This document shows positions 24,094-35,836 of a stretch of 64,000 bases of DNA, in pieces. Position 1 is the stretch's first letter. Each line of letters opens with the position of its first letter. The position numbers and the translations under genes were made by a program. Source of the DNA: Sialis fuliginosa (lineage: Eukaryota > Arthropoda > Insecta > Megaloptera > Sialidae); the NCBI GenBank assembly GCA_961205875.1, contig OY540814.1, positions 2,976,001 to 3,040,000 of the forward strand, read 5' to 3'. The notes under the pieces are model-generated. The model was not told the DNA's origin, ran no database searches, and was given only the letters and a program-made list of their open reading frames with translations.

Positions 24094-24559
24094 ATTGTTA
24101 ACGTAGATGCTTATTACAGTACATAAGAGCTTAAGGAAATATACCAATTTTCAAAATTTAATATCTTTACTAATAAGGGCTGCCCAGATGAGTTCTCGAA
24201 CACGTGTCTCCTTATTTTTGGTCTAGATTCACCTCTCCAAAGCTGACTAAAATCCCAACTTCCCTAGATATGATCTCCCCTTGTGAGTATAAATGACTCA
24301 ACAAACTAAACAAGGCTTAATTATAGGTGAATATAAATTTCAAATTTACAAATTATAATTTGAGGTAAGTTGTAATTAAACTTTTTATTTGAGTATTAAA
24401 TTTGGTATTTCAAAAAAAGTCCGATCTTTTTATCAAAAACGAAAAATACATAAACTATTTACATAAATATTTCATAAACACGATAAAAAATATTTAAAAA
24501 ATAAAATCAATCGAAATTAGAAAACAAACACACCAAAATAAACGCGTAAGTGTATGTAT

Positions 24560-24848
24560 ATAGAAGGACGAATGCCTCAGGAATGGGTAGTGGGGGTATT
24601 GGGGTAGGCTCATGAAGGGAGGCGCGCAATTCGGCCGGGTCACGACCTGACCTACATTGCAGCAGAGTACGCGACACAGATTCTCAGAAACGTCCCTGAC
24701 CCGCTGTTCTCGTTACAAAGTTCCTGTAGGACTCTGTTCGACCTCACTTTTCCTCCACCCAAACTCGTCCCCCGATCTTTCTCTCATTCCCCACAAGGAG
24801 TTTTATGTATATGCGATAGAACAAGCATTATGATGCGAACAGTATATA
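24560..24848. other. GC-rich island, unassigned
   Basis: Contains GGGAGGCGCGCAATTCGGCC and CTGACCCGCTGTTCTCG. There is no open frame worth calling and no known RNA gene. Candidate conserved non-coding or regulatory island. Confidence 0.35.
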
Positions 24849-24849
24849 C

Positions 24850-25377
24850 AGGATGATTTACAACTAGTGTAAAAAAATTAATAGTAGATCGATTCTTCGT
24901 GAGGGAGTAACAAACAGTCTTTTACCTAAAATTAGTGTTTATTTAATATCTAGATTCTAGAGAACCCTTGTGATACAGTTATGAAATTTAAAACAGGGTT
25001 TGGTGTTAATTATTATTATTGATTTCCTGTATCAAATAATAATAATTAATACCAGGGGTGTATGGGGACAGTGGGCTCGCTAATTTCTCTCAAGTATTGT
25101 TTTGTTCTTTAATTTTTTCCTGATTTGGGTACTTGCAGAATATTATATGATACAAAATACACTAAAAATACTTTGTTTATTTGTCATAAGATCAACCTTT
25201 TTCGAAAAATATTGAAAAAAAGAAAGTACTGCAGAATTTTATTTAATACGGATGCTTCAAATTATCCAAAATAAGTTTATATTCTTATTTTATAATTAAT
25301 AATAAGATCAAAAGTTAATATAAATATACCTCCAAAACTGCATTTTCAACAACAACTAGCCATTTATAATTTTGTTT
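24850..25377 (+). mobile_element. CAGGGTGATTCA foldback family, left-half copy
   Basis: Starts ACAGGATGATTTACAACTAG, then GTGTTTATTTAATATCTAGA, TTATGAAATTTAAAACAGGG, a 'gtatggggacagtgggc' motif and CTTTAATTTTTTCCTGATTT, in the same order as the left arm of the intact element at 46276. It ends where an AGGTACTGG MITE begins, so only half is left. Diverged. Confidence 0.65.
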
Positions 25378-26638
25378 TATTATAATTATAAAACTATATT
25401 TGCGGACTTTGGTAATTAAATTGATTAAATAAAGAGTTATTATGTTTTATTAGTAATATGAGTTGATGAGAATTAAAAATAAATAATTCGGGCAAGACAT
25501 ACACGAGTGTATGCCATAAGGGTTCCGAAGTATGTACTACGTGGAATGTTTGGAACCACTTACAGGTGTATTTTTAATAAATTATTATATAAAAGTGTCA
25601 AGTTCTACTAATTGAGATCTATATTTTGACACCCCACTTGCCTAGATATCAAAATAAAAAATTCTATGACGCCCCTCCCTATAATTCCAAAATTTAAAAT
25701 TATATTGTTAACTTTAGTATTTGTCGTTGGTAGTTCCACCAAAGCCTCGATACCAAATTTTTTTCAGATTTTTTGTGCCAATAGTTACCGAGCTAGAGGT
25801 AGGGTGGACAAAATAAAATACTTGCTTTTAGCTCCCTACAGGCGACATTTTTTAGTTAGAAAAAAAAAATATATATTCAAATTCTACTAATCGAGATGTA
25901 CATTTCGACATACCACATGCCTAGATATGAAAATAAAATTTTTAAATTCTATTACACTCCTCCCTATTATTCCAAAATTTAATTTAATTTTGTTGACTTT
26001 AGTATTTGTCGTCGGTAGTCCCACCAAAACCTCGTTACCAATTTTTTTTCAGATTTTTTGAGCCGGTAGTTACAGAGTTAGAGGGGGGGGGGAAATACAT
26101 ACTGCTTTTAGCCCTAAACAGGCGCCATTTTTAAGTTAAAAAAATAAATAAAAAATATGGTCAAATTCTACTAACTGAGATGTATATTTTGACATGGTAC
26201 ATTTGTCTTGGTATACAATTTTTTTGTTTTTTTTTTAGATTTGCTTTAAAGCAAATTTTTGATTTAGAAAAAAAATAGAAGAAGGGTCAAATTCCGCTTG
26301 TTTGGTTATACATTTTAACATGCCACATGCCTTGGTATTAAAAAAAATTTTTTTTTACCTAGCTTTAGCTCCTTATTGCCCCCCTTGAAAAATTATTTAT
26401 TCAATAAATTTGTACATATTTTACTAGAGGGTGTCATTTTACATGTTCAGTAAAAATTTCAAGTTTCTAGCTTATATAGTTTACGAGCTATTTAGCTTTG
26501 AGTGAAAAGGACGGACGGACGGACGGACGACAAAGTGAGATTAACAGGGTTTCTTCGGCACCCTAAAAAGAAGTCCGTCAATCACAAAAACAGTAAACCT
26601 TGCTCTTATAGCAGCCATAACTGGTGCCATACCTTATT
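25378..26638 (-). mobile_element. AGGTACTGG MITE, copy c, split by insertion
   Basis: The left part (25378-25475) has GCGGACTTTGGTAATTAAAT and AAATAAAGAGTTA. The right part (26572-26638) has TCCGTCAATCACAAAAACAG and CCATAACTGGTGCCATACCT. The half beyond 25378 is missing, and a 1.1-kb element sits in the A-rich stretch near the right end. Confidence 0.75.
25480..26571 (+). mobile_element. AGGGTTCCGAAG element, copy 1, inserted in a MITE
   Basis: Starts near TTCGGGCAAGACATACACGA and AGGGTTCCGAAGTATG, and ends with GGACGGACGGACGGACGACA and GGGTTTCTTCGGCACCCTAA, so AGGGT(T/G)CCGAAG is inverted at the ends. The interior holds an imperfect direct duplication of about 300 bp (TTCTACTAA, TTTGACATACCACATGCCTA, CCAAAATTTAA, TTTAGTATTTGTCG, ACCAAA(G/A)CCTCG twice). 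Copy 2 at 57603 has a single unit. No ORF of note. Confidence 0.75.
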
Positions 26639-26699
26639 AGATGATACATTTTTAAATTATATCAAATATCTATTTGTGTACAGTGAACTCATATTATAT

Positions 26700-26900
26700 A
26701 TATATCATGTAGGTAGCAACGTCCTTTAGAACCGAATCTCATTGTCAAGGATTACAGATGTCATTGAGAGAACATGGAGAAAGGTTCAAGGCTCCGACCT
26801 AACCTCGGCCGGTAGGGAGAAGCACCTGTAGGTCACATCCCATTCTGCTTTACCGACTGTGTTCGTATTTATTTTAAGAACGCAAATGTGCAACAGGATT
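26700..26900. other. GC-richer island, unassigned
   Basis: Contains CCGACCTAACCTCGGCCGG and AGCACCTGTAGGTCACATCC. No gene recognised. Confidence 0.3.
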
Positions 26901-27130
26901 ATATTCAGCAATGATGTCCTACGTCTAATAGCGTCTGCTAATTGGTTTTAATTAACTTTCGCGGTTGTGGTTAAGAGATAATTGTGACATATGTTAAAGT
27001 GTTAGTATGTAACGTAACTATACATATTAATATTAATAAAAATATAATTTTTTAGTATACAAATAATTATTAATTTTAAAATTATTATCGTATAGGTATT
27101 ATTGCGGTAAACAATCGCTGCTGATTATTT

Positions 27131-27860
27131 TAGATAAAAAAAATTTACACTTTTTTCTTTTCATCGAGATATTGAAGTTTTCAGCTAAAACCATCGTTTT
27201 CACTTCATGAGTTTCTACAAAAAAAAAATTTCGGTACCACCTTTTAAGTTAGGTGTGTAAGTAATTTTTGCTCACGACCACTCACTCACGAATAGTTTTT
27301 TTTTTTAATTTTAAAATGTATTTGAATTGATATTTCGATGAAAAGTTGAAATATGAAATTTAGTATTAATTATTAAATTAAATATGAAAGAGTAAAAAAA
27401 AATGGGTTTACGATTTCATTAAAAGTATATTTATTTTATAGAAAATGAGGTGAAAAGTTGAAATTTTCTGTACCTTAAACCGTTCTCGAGATATGATGAC
27501 CTTTCAGTTTTCGTTTTTTCTAAATTCTGAAGAAAAATGGCCTTAACTTATGAATTGGTGTTCGGATTTAATTTTAGTTGACGGATTAGAAATCAGCGTG
27601 TCAAAATCTGGAAATTTTTCTTTGGTTTGCTCCTTACAATAAAAAATAGACATTTTCAGAAAAAAATGTTCAAACAAAATGTGTTTAGTTTATCTCTTAA
27701 ATTACGAATCTGCAACAAAAAATATATTGACCTTTCTAAGTTCACCCCATAATATCAATATTTAGTCACCTCGAAACCATGAATCTTTTGTTTGAAACAT
27801 TTTTTCTGAAAATTCGTTATTTTGGAAATCAAATTTACGCTGGAAAGTCTTTAAAAACAT
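27131..27860 (+). repeat. Dispersed repeat shared with 7231-7640
   Basis: Second copy of the TTTTAGTTGACGGATT / GAAATCAGCGTG family. The stretch 27140-27300 also contains GGTACCACCTTTTAAGTTAG. Degenerate, non-coding, class unknown. Confidence 0.5.
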
Positions 27861-28689
27861 ACCCGGTATATACACAATAATTTTCAGGCCTTCCTGTTGG
27901 TAGAGATCCTAGACTATTTGTCCTTTTTTCCCATAAGATTCCGCGTCACTGTTTTTACATGTAATACAAATTAATATGTTAATATGAACATAACCCACGT
28001 TTTATATGTCCTAAATACTGCATTATTAAATAAGTTTTTTAACATACAAATTTTAATGAATATAAAAATAGATACATATTGACATAAAACTTACTTGTCT
28101 TGACCTTTTTAACTACGAGTATATACATTATTTAATACTTGCTGTAAAAATAATTTTAAATATGTAATTAAACATATAATAAATTTGGAAATATAAAGAG
28201 TTACAACACAGTCTTAGAAAATTACGACATTCAGTGTACCTATTAGTAAACCATAACAGCAGTTCTAAAACTTTACAGTTTTTACAGTAGGTACTAAATT
28301 AAAGAATATATATAAATATAAGAAAGTTTAATTTGCACCCAATATATGTTAATTTTCTTGTGATTTCGGAATCATTACACATATCCCCATTTTTTTTTAA
28401 ATTTTTCATTATTACTTTTAAAAATTTGTTAAACAACGATTTTAATTAAAAAACGGTTATATATATATTTTAATTACAAAATTTCAATTTAAATTCCTCA
28501 TTTACCCCCATTAAAAAGCGCCAAATTTTTATTTTTATAACTAAGGTCAACTATTTACTATAATTATGTCAAATCTCAATTTTGTAAAATAAACGGTTCA
28601 ACATTAAGAAGGCTGTGATAGATAGACAGACACACCCGGTATTATCAAGTTTAACTAAATGCTCCTTTAACTAACTGTTATTTATTAAC
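27861..28689. other. Unassigned AT-rich DNA
   Basis: No gene. A repeat-like end, ATAGATAGACAGACACACCC, occurs near 28620. Confidence 0.4.
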
Positions 28690-28855
28690 AGAACCAAGCA
28701 TAATACATTTAATTAATTGGATTTTTAATTTTTGAGCTTTGTTTTTACAACGCATATTATGTACATTTTTTATTTTAAATATTGATTTAAATCAATTAAA
28801 GGAGCATTTACTGCTAAAGGAGCATTAAATTGGTTGATAATACTGGACGACAACA
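28690..28855 (+). repeat. Dispersed repeat shared with 14285-14425
   Basis: Contains TTTTTACAACGCATATTATG, AAATATTGATTTAAAT and ATTAAATTGGTTGATAATAC as in the earlier copy. GGAGCATTTACTGCTAAAGG shows a local GGAGCATT duplication not present there. Confidence 0.65.
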
Positions 28856-28870
28856 GTGTTGATTCCGTAA

Positions 28871-28944
28871 ACAACGGCGGATTTAGGCATGGGCAACATG
28901 GGCTACTGCCCAGGGCGGCACTTAACGTAAATCCCCCGCTGTCC
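28871..28944. mobile_element. Small inverted-repeat element, GCGGATTTAGG end
   Basis: ACAACGGCGGATTTAGGC on the left faces, in reverse complement of the right end, GGACAGCGGGGGATTTACG. Internal ATGGGCTACTGCCCAGGGCG is characteristic of a widespread insect transposon terminus. Short and probably internally deleted. Confidence 0.4.
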
Positions 28945-29329
28945 ATAAGTGTTCAAATATACTGTAGTGAGCAGAATTTTTTTTTTTAAAACTACTATCA
29001 TAATATGAAAACGAATTGTATAATAACATACAAATATAAATTGATAGATAAGTCCTGCCTTAATTTTCCCATTTTTCCACCTCCGCCAAGCACTCTCCGA
29101 CAGGTGTCAGTTTTACATAACTCTAATATTTAGCTACTATCAACAGCGACCTTGAATTGGAAGATAACATAAATCTGAAAAGCTATGTTTTTTAATATAC
29201 TATCAATTACAACATACATAACTACAAATACCTCCTATATGACTTGACTACCGGACATATAAATAGAACAAAACACAGCATGTTTAGGCCACCATTACAC
29301 TATATAAATCATTAGTAAAGAAATATCAT
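28945..29329. other. Unassigned AT-rich DNA
   Basis: No gene seen. A short GC-richer stretch lies near 29085-29110. Confidence 0.4.
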
Positions 29330-29640
29330 AAAACTAGCTGATACCCGCGACTTTTTTTTTTCTCTGATCAATTTTTCGGGGTAAAAAATAAGTTTATGTA
29401 TTTCTTCAGGATGCAAGCTATCTCCCTGCAAAATATTATCAAGATCGGTTTAGCAGTTTAGCTGTGAAAAGGTAATAAATAGACAGACAGAGTTACTTAC
29501 CATTACCGATTTTTTGGTGTACACATGTAACGTGCAAATACGAAACTAATAACCTATTTTATCGATTATCATAACAGAAATCTGAATTAATTAACCTAAA
29601 TTCCACGCGGACGAAGTCGCGGGTAACCAAATATAAATAC
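29330..29640. repeat. LINE/SINE tail plus inverted head fragment
   Basis: 29330-29500 is a plus-strand copy: CTAGCTGATACCCGCGACTT, CTTCAGGATGCAAGCTATCT, TCGGTTTAGCAGTTTAGC, GACAGACAGAGTTACTTA. At 29600-29632 the reverse complement of the head (GGTTACCCGCGACTTCGTCC) appears in the opposite direction. Head fragments facing each other suggest two insertions or an inversion. Confidence 0.7.
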
Positions 29641-30508
29641 AGGCCCAAAATAACCCCTCACTTTTGTGATCCCGCCGATTTTTTTTAGTAATTGTTATTA
29701 AAGTAATACATGCGACCTATTTTCATCAAAATCTGACCCATTAAAATTTTTTTAGCATTTTCAAAAAAATCTTTTTATGGTCAAATTTTTTCTGGAGATA
29801 TTGATAGACTTAAAAAAAATTGTGGCATATTAATGAGTAGCAACTTTTGAGCACTAGTATGATTCGATCCGTGAAAATTTCCTATTTCCGACTTGTACAG
29901 TCTCAAAATTAATAAAAGTTTACGAGAGTACGTTGTCACATATGTCCAAACTTATCCAATAGCACTTTATTTATCTGTAAAATCCATTCATTAACTGAAA
30001 TGGCTAGCGAAAAGTGTAAATAACCGAATAAAATTGTGTTGGACAATATTTACCTAGAAAGACAGAATGTGTAATTTTTTTGTTACAGGCTAAGGGTTAA
30101 TATGAGCTTTCGACTTTTGTCGACAATTCCGGTTTTGTACAGTGTAATACCGGCTTCCGACCGAATCCGTCCGCGTGTATCTGAAGTCAAACATCGTTCT
30201 CAGTACGTAAATACTTTGGGTAATTCATATAATTTTAATGTTCGTGACCTTCTAACTTTCATTTTTTGGTAGGTGTGTTGTTATATATGTATAGGTCGTT
30301 GGCGTGTTTTCAACCAAATCGTTCACTCAACTCGTAGAATATATTTGTATAATTTTGTTCCAACAGTAGCGTATTCAGGGGAGGGTTATGCTATTTACTA
30401 TCCACCCCTATAGACAATATATCTAAAATTATACTAATATCAATTTTGTTCAATTTAACTGTCTTGGTTGAACCACACTCCAACGGTTCTTGGCTTCTGA
30501 GTAGAACA
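29641..30508. other. Repeat-like AT-rich DNA, unassigned
   Basis: No gene. 29645-29900 reads like a degenerate interspersed repeat (TCATCAAAATCTGACCC), but no second copy was located. A short GC-richer part lies around 30140-30190. Confidence 0.35.
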
Positions 30509-30857
30509 TTTGTCACGTTCACGACTGACCAAAAACAGTGAATAACGAGCTTTGATCGGTTGATTCATGGAATTTCTGGTAAAATGTACCAGAAATTTAA
30601 AAAATGTCATTTTTTAAGCGTGTAAAGAAGTAAGAAAGAAGTAACCAGACAGAGTAAAACTAGTGTTCTGGCAGAAACGCTCAACATGAAGTGAACATAA
30701 AAGTTCTTTGGTTAGCCTGGTCACTAGTTTCTATCTCTTTCTAGTTACTTCTTTCTCACTTCCTTACACGCTTAAAATTATTTTAATTTATGGTACATTC
30801 CACCAGAAATTCAATGAATCAGCCAACCAAAGCTCGTTGTTCTGAACGCTCCCAATG
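30509..30857. mobile_element. GTTCACGACTGACC inverted-repeat element, copy 1
   Basis: Left arm: GTTCACGACTGACCAAAAAC, AATAACGAGCTTTGAT, TGGAATTTCTGGT. The right arm is the reverse complement of the same blocks, ending GCTCCCAAT, but lacks the ACTGACC part. The arms are about 130 bp and the loop is short (ACTAGTGTTCTGGCAGAAAC). No ORF. It is a MITE by structure. Confidence 0.75.
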
Positions 30858-30937
30858 TCTGTTTGTAGTAATTTTATTATTTTCGAAAAAAAAAACAAAT
30901 AAGCGATATTTTGGTATATATTGAGTTATATGTATAA

Positions 30938-31483
30938 GGTACTGGTACCAGTCTTGAACGCGTTAAGAGCAAAGTTTATTATTTTTTTTGGGATTGGTGG
31001 GTTACTTTTTTGTAATTCATGATACTAATAAAATAAATATCTGTTTATTAAATCAATTTAACTACCAAAATCCGCAAATATAGTTTTTTTTAAATTATAA
31101 CCTTTTACTTTGTATATGTTTTGTTCTCCAGTAATGAAGAACGTAAAACCAGTAATGAACACTTGTTAATGATTACTAAATGATAAGTATTACTACATAA
31201 ACGTTATAAAATAAAAAGTCGTATACTTTAAAACAATGTAAAGCATTACGTAAGAAAATACACTTTTCTTGATAGTGGGCCGAACCGCGATAATTATTTG
31301 TCCACTGTTTTTCAATAAAACGATCAATTATCATTAAATAACGCTGTTAGACAGTTAAATGTATATAGATTCATATTAAGAAATTGTAGTAATCAAATAT
31401 CAACAAATATTTTTAATTCAGTACATGTAATTTAAAAATGTTCAACACCGAGGTATTGTTCAAAACTGGTATCAGTACTTTAT
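30938..31483 (+). mobile_element. AGGTACTGG MITE, copy d (complete)
   Basis: Left end TATAAGGTACTGGTACCAGT, right end AACTGGTATCAGTACTTTAT, with TA on both sides. Interior motifs ACCAAAATCCGCAAATATAG, GTAATGAACACTTGTTAATG and AACGCTGTTAGACAGTTAAA. More diverged than copy a; the insect-wide family motif GCACGCAG is lost. Confidence 0.8.
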
Positions 31484-32018
31484 ACCATTAAAATCAGTAT
31501 TTCAAGCCGTGCTGAAGGATATATTCAACATAGCTCTATGATGAAAAATACGCCGCTTTTATTACAGTAAAACATCTGAAATTTTGACTAAATTCAAAGA
31601 AAACCCTTACAATAAGCGACATCACATATCACAATGGACATTACCTATTTCATAAAATATTAAACGTGACTAATTTTAGTAGATATAAGAAAAATGAAAA
31701 AATTGCTGAGGAAAAACTGAACAAAATATAGTTATAAATTTAGTTTTAGCTTTCTACCATAGTGAAAATATACAAAATTTAAGGCCAACATTGATATTTC
31801 CCAAAAAAAAAAGTAGACCTTTTTTACCATATGTTGTTACCCGGGCCTACCCACCCCCCCACCACATAATCCACCACTGTACAAATGTATTATATCCGAT
31901 AATTCTGAGAAAAGATTTAATACAACATAATGTTCATTTTTTATACACATATGAATTTTGATACATTTCATGTTCATAATACATTTGTATTGACTTTTTG
32001 TTATAATTCAATGATATT
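31484..32018. other. Unassigned AT-rich DNA
   Basis: No gene. A C-rich patch (ACCCACCCCCCCACC) lies at about 31848-31863. Confidence 0.4.
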
Positions 32019-32548
32019 TCTGAACTAAGGTAGTGGCACCAGTCTTGGATATGATCCCAGTAATGGAAAATATTTAGTTAAATGTACTGAATTGGAAATA
32101 CATGATTACTACCATTTCTGATATTAATCTATTTACATTTAACTGTCTTACAGCGTGATTTGATGACAATCGGTCAATAGGGGTCAAAATGGTGGACATT
32201 TAAACTAATTATTTGTATAATTTATTTATTAATTATTCTATTATTTTAGAAACCGCTTTACATTGTTTCAAATTTGACGATTCTTTCTTTTATATCTTTT
32301 GTGTCGTAGTACTTATCATTTTGTAATCATTAGCAAGTGTCCATCACTGCGTGCTCATTACTGGTTTTACTTTATCCATTACTGTACTAAAGACATGAAC
32401 AAAATAAAAGGCTCTAATTTAAAAAACAAACTATATTTACGGACTTTGGTAATTAAATTGATTAAATAAAGAGTTACTTGTTTTATTAATAACATGAGTT
32501 GATGAGAATTACAAAAAGAAGCCCTTCAATCACAAAAACAGTAATTTT
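32019..32548 (-). mobile_element. AGGTACTGG MITE, copy e
   Basis: Starts CTAAGGTAGTGGCACCAGTC and carries GTCTTACAGCGTGATTTGAT and GTCCATCACTGCGTGCTCAT. It ends at CAATCACAAAAACAGTAA, short of the second terminus. One end lost. Confidence 0.8.
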
Positions 32549-33091
32549 CTATAAGCAATATTTACTTAGAATTAGTATTAATTCATATATAATCAATTGT
32601 CAATAAAAACATTATAGTTGAAAATATTACAAGCTCCAGGCATCAATTATATTCTTAGCGGTCTTCTTCAAAGTTTCCTTGCCGATAATTATACGAAAAC
32701 TTATTATTTTAATAACACATTTTATTATAAACGTTCAATTTACTTTCTGTACAAAAACGTATGTTTGTATAACCCAAGATATTTACATTTAATTAATTAT
32801 ATTAAAAAATATAATTATAATTTATTTGGTAATATGAAATCGATAAAAGTTATACACACGTTTTTTAATTTGATGTACAGGGTATTTGGAAGTTTATGTT
32901 GTATGTGATAAAACTTTACAGCAAACTATAAATATCTATAAATTCAAGAGATACGAGCGTTTTATGAGTCTTCTGTTTTAAAATTTAAATTGGAAGATTA
33001 ATTCTTCAAAGACAATATTAATTTTAAGTTAGTTCGCTAATAACGACTATATTGAAGTTTGTACTAAATTTGTACTAATAAACCTATTAAA
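32549..33091. other. Unassigned AT-rich DNA
   Basis: A 96-codon plus-strand frame (32618-32908) is open, but its composition (Tyr, Asn, Ile, Lys, Phe) is that of random AT-rich DNA. It has no domain or homologue I recognise and I do not call it. Confidence 0.4.
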
Positions 33092-33743
33092 CATTGGGAG
33101 AGTTCACGTCTGACCAAAAAACGAAATAACGAGCTATGATTGGTTGATTCATGGAATTTCTGGTGGAATGTACCAGAAATTAAAAGAATGTCATTTTTTA
33201 AGCGTGTAAGGAAGTGAGAAAGAAGTAACTAGAAAGAGATAGAAACTAGGGCCCAGGGATGGGGACCTACGGCCTTTTCAATACTTCATTGCGGCCGGTA
33301 AATTTTTGAATTATTTATAATATATAATTTTTCTTCTCAATTTATTTTTAATTTTATTCTGCTAAGAGACTAAAATAAAAATGTTTGAACAAATAATCTA
33401 CAATAATCAAACGTAAATTAAAATTGGCTATTGCGCGAAGTTATTTGATATGAACTTCCTAGTGGGGGCATATTTCACGACGAAGACTACTTCAAGAAAG
33501 ACGGTAAGTATGCGGCCTGCTTATTATTTTTAAATTTAAATATGGCCTTTTATGATCACTTCATCTTGAGCGTTTCTGCCAGAACACTAGTTTCTCTCTC
33601 TTTTTGGTTACTTCTTTCCCACTTCCTTATACGCTTAAAAAATGACATTCTTTAAATTTCTGGTACATTCCACCAAAAATTCCATGAATCAACCAATCAA
33701 AGCTCGTTGTTCACTGTTTTTGGTCAGTCGTGAACGTGACCAT
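33092..33743. mobile_element. GTTCACGACTGACC inverted-repeat element, copy 2
   Basis: Left end ATTGGGAGAGTTCACGTCTG, then TCATGGAATTTCTGGTGG. The right end reads, in reverse complement, GGTCACGTTCACGACTGACC with the same following blocks. The arms are better preserved than in copy 1. The loop contains an extra ~300 bp that copy 1 lacks. Confidence 0.8.
33252..33560. mobile_element. Insertion inside copy 2, hAT-like
   Basis: Begins CAGGGATGGGGACCTACGGC, then TTGCGGCCGGTAAATTTT, and ends near GTATGCGGCCTGCTTATT. CAGGG...GCGGCC termini are usual for insect hAT non-autonomous elements, but I could not define both ends or an 8-bp duplication. Confidence 0.45.
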
Positions 33744-33764
33744 TGTTTTCACTTAGCGCTAACT

Positions 33765-33890
33765 ATTTACGGAGTGCACGCGAAGATAACCTAAATTATA
33801 TACCTAAACCTTCCTCGTGAAATACTATCCATTAGTGAAAACCGGAATATAATCCGTTCAGTAGTCACTGAGAAAATATTTTTTTTACTA
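33765..33890 (-). repeat. TTCACTAATGGATAGAG tail repeat
   Basis: In reverse complement: TTTTCTCAGTGACTACTGAA, TTCCGGTTTTCACTAATGGA, CACGAGGAAGGTTTAGGTAT. Shared with copies at 38355, 57340 and 60140. A LINE-tail style repeat. No head seen. Confidence 0.65.
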
Positions 33891-34883
33891 TGTATAGATT
33901 TTATCACAAAATCTTTTTACAGGGTACCTAATTGTGTCATATTGATAGACAACAAACACAATTTTCAACTGTACTGGAAATATGTACCTCGTAGAAAAAT
34001 TAGGTTTGCATTAACTATTCTGAGATTACCTCGCCCCCCCCCTCCCCTCCTTCACACCCTTTTTATTTTTATAATAAATATTGTTTCCGATCTCAATGAA
34101 ATAAAAACCAAAATTGTGAATTTAATTTCTTTTAACTCCAATATTGTTAAATGTAATTAACTAGTAAATGGCATTGTATTATTAAAATAACTCCCGATAG
34201 AAATTGGAATTTTAAAAAATGGGCACCTGTTACGATAATTTAATAAAAGGTTTATCCACCCAAAACGTATGGTGCTTGTATTTACCCCACTCTACTCTAA
34301 TTATTTGAAGAAGATCACTTTTGTTGTCTGTTAAAGTTAGAGAACATCATTGGTTTATATCCGGAAAACAAGTTTATGTGAAACTCTTCATGTAGTTTTG
34401 CCACTCCCCCATAATAAATAAAAAAACGATTATTAATCATTCACGAACTAAAATTATTTCATAATGAGTATCTCAACCTGATACAGAACTAGGATCGACC
34501 ATCGCGTTGGCCTTGAGTAAGTATCAATACCCATTAAAAACAAAGAAAATAATATCAATGCATCCGTTGACTGGTTTCTTGATAATAATCAATACAAATA
34601 TTTTCATAAACATCTATATATTTATAATCCTGTCGCACAATAATTAAAAATTTAACAGATTCATGTAGTGTTTTAGGAACTCCCAAACCAATAAACAGTG
34701 GCGGTGGTGGGGCCCACTTCAGTAGGTTTAGGCGGTGATCAAAAAATATTATCTATAAATAAAATATGTTGGCAATTTTGAACGATACCTTTCTTTATTT
34801 CTTCATAGATTTTCATTTCAAAATTACCTACTGAGAATTCAGGCCATTGTAATCTTCCAACATTCGGGATTTTTAGATTTTGC
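33891..34883. other. Unassigned AT-rich DNA
   Basis: No gene. A C-rich patch (CGCCCCCCCCCTCCCCTCC) lies at about 34032-34050. Confidence 0.4.
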
Positions 34884-35340
34884 TTCCTCGCAATATCGAA
34901 GAGACGAGAAGCTTTGTGATCGTTTTAAAATGAGACAAAAAAATTGTTCTCCGATTTCAAAATTTTAATTTGATCTTTCTGTTTCAGATCAAAACAAAAA
35001 CTTTTCGTCTCGTCTCTGTTTATCTGTCTGTCCCCTGAATCCTTGTCTCATGCATAACTCATGAACCACTGAACGGATATTAATGAAACTTGGTTGGATG
35101 ATTTGGTCTGGATTGAGGATGGTCTCATTTTAAAATCATCAAATTCGTGTGTAAGGAGGAGGGGTGACATAATTTATACATTTTTTCGTAAAATTGTATA
35201 AAAATTAAATGGTTAACCAATGGTAGGCAATTTATCTGAACACTTTATCGGTTTTTATTTAAATTGTTCAATAATTAACTACCTTTGGTGAATTTAGCAC
35301 GAGGAAGCACTGTGCATTTACTTGGTAGATAATTAGTTAA
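34884..35340 (-). mobile_element. GCTTCC-family element, internally deleted
   Basis: Reverse orientation: starts GCTTCCTCGCAATATCGAAG at the left and ends with CGAGGAAGCACTGTGCATTT and ACTTGG. It keeps the tail (GAACCACTGAACGGATATTA) and both ends but lacks about 300 bp of interior, including the minisatellite. Confidence 0.75.
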
Positions 35341-35836
35341 ATTGATATGTTTGTCACATGCCACATCAAAAATGCCCCAATTATCAGAATTTTCGAAGAT
35401 AAAAAAGTTGTAGGTTACGCCAAAATGAATCCACTCACGAAGTTTCAGAGAAGTATTTTTTATTTAAAAATTTTAAGCCGGGACCGAGGACTAATAGTAT
35501 GAGTGACATTTCCATTTATTAATAAATAAACTGATCTGACATCGTTGCAGACTTATACAAGGAAATATATAGAACAAATAACACTTTACCTACCAAATTA
35601 TTTGTAATACCGGACATAAGAAAGGTAAATTTTATATGTGCTTTAAAAAAATAAAATCATAATAATAACAAAACATTAATTTTCCGAACCAACTAAAAAT
35701 CTGTACTATTTACAATTGAAAAAATATTGCTTGCATCATACAATTCAAGTAATATTGATGTTTTAGAACAAATTTCTGATTATGCGACAGAATCGTCCAC
35801 AAAAGAATAAAAACGCTGATGCAACATAAACATATA
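35341..35836. other. Unassigned AT-rich DNA
   Basis: No gene or repeat recognised. Confidence 0.4.

Larger units (their letters stand above)
23052..24284. repeat. Large foldback: ~490-bp arms with tRNA-like units
   Basis: Arms 23052-23546 and about 23808-24284 are inverted copies around 23668, starting ACAAGGGGAGATCATATCTA on each strand. Identity is near complete except for rare substitutions (for example GCGTCGGC versus GCGCCGGC) and a 12-bp indel near 23490. The spacer is about 260 bp and AT-rich. Each arm carries a tRNA-like A box/B box pair pointing inwards. The same 61-codon frame appears in both arms and is a by-product of the duplication. Possible sources: a foldback transposon, head-to-head insertion of a SINE, or a hairpin-RNA locus. 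Confidence 0.9.

Noticed and set aside
23189..24147. Identical 61-codon frames on opposite strands
   Set aside because: They lie in the arms of the palindrome and overlap the tRNA-like unit; identity reflects duplication, not protein conservation.
32618..32908. A 96-codon plus-strand gene
   Set aside because: Composition matches random AT-rich DNA and no domain, signal peptide or second exon is seen.
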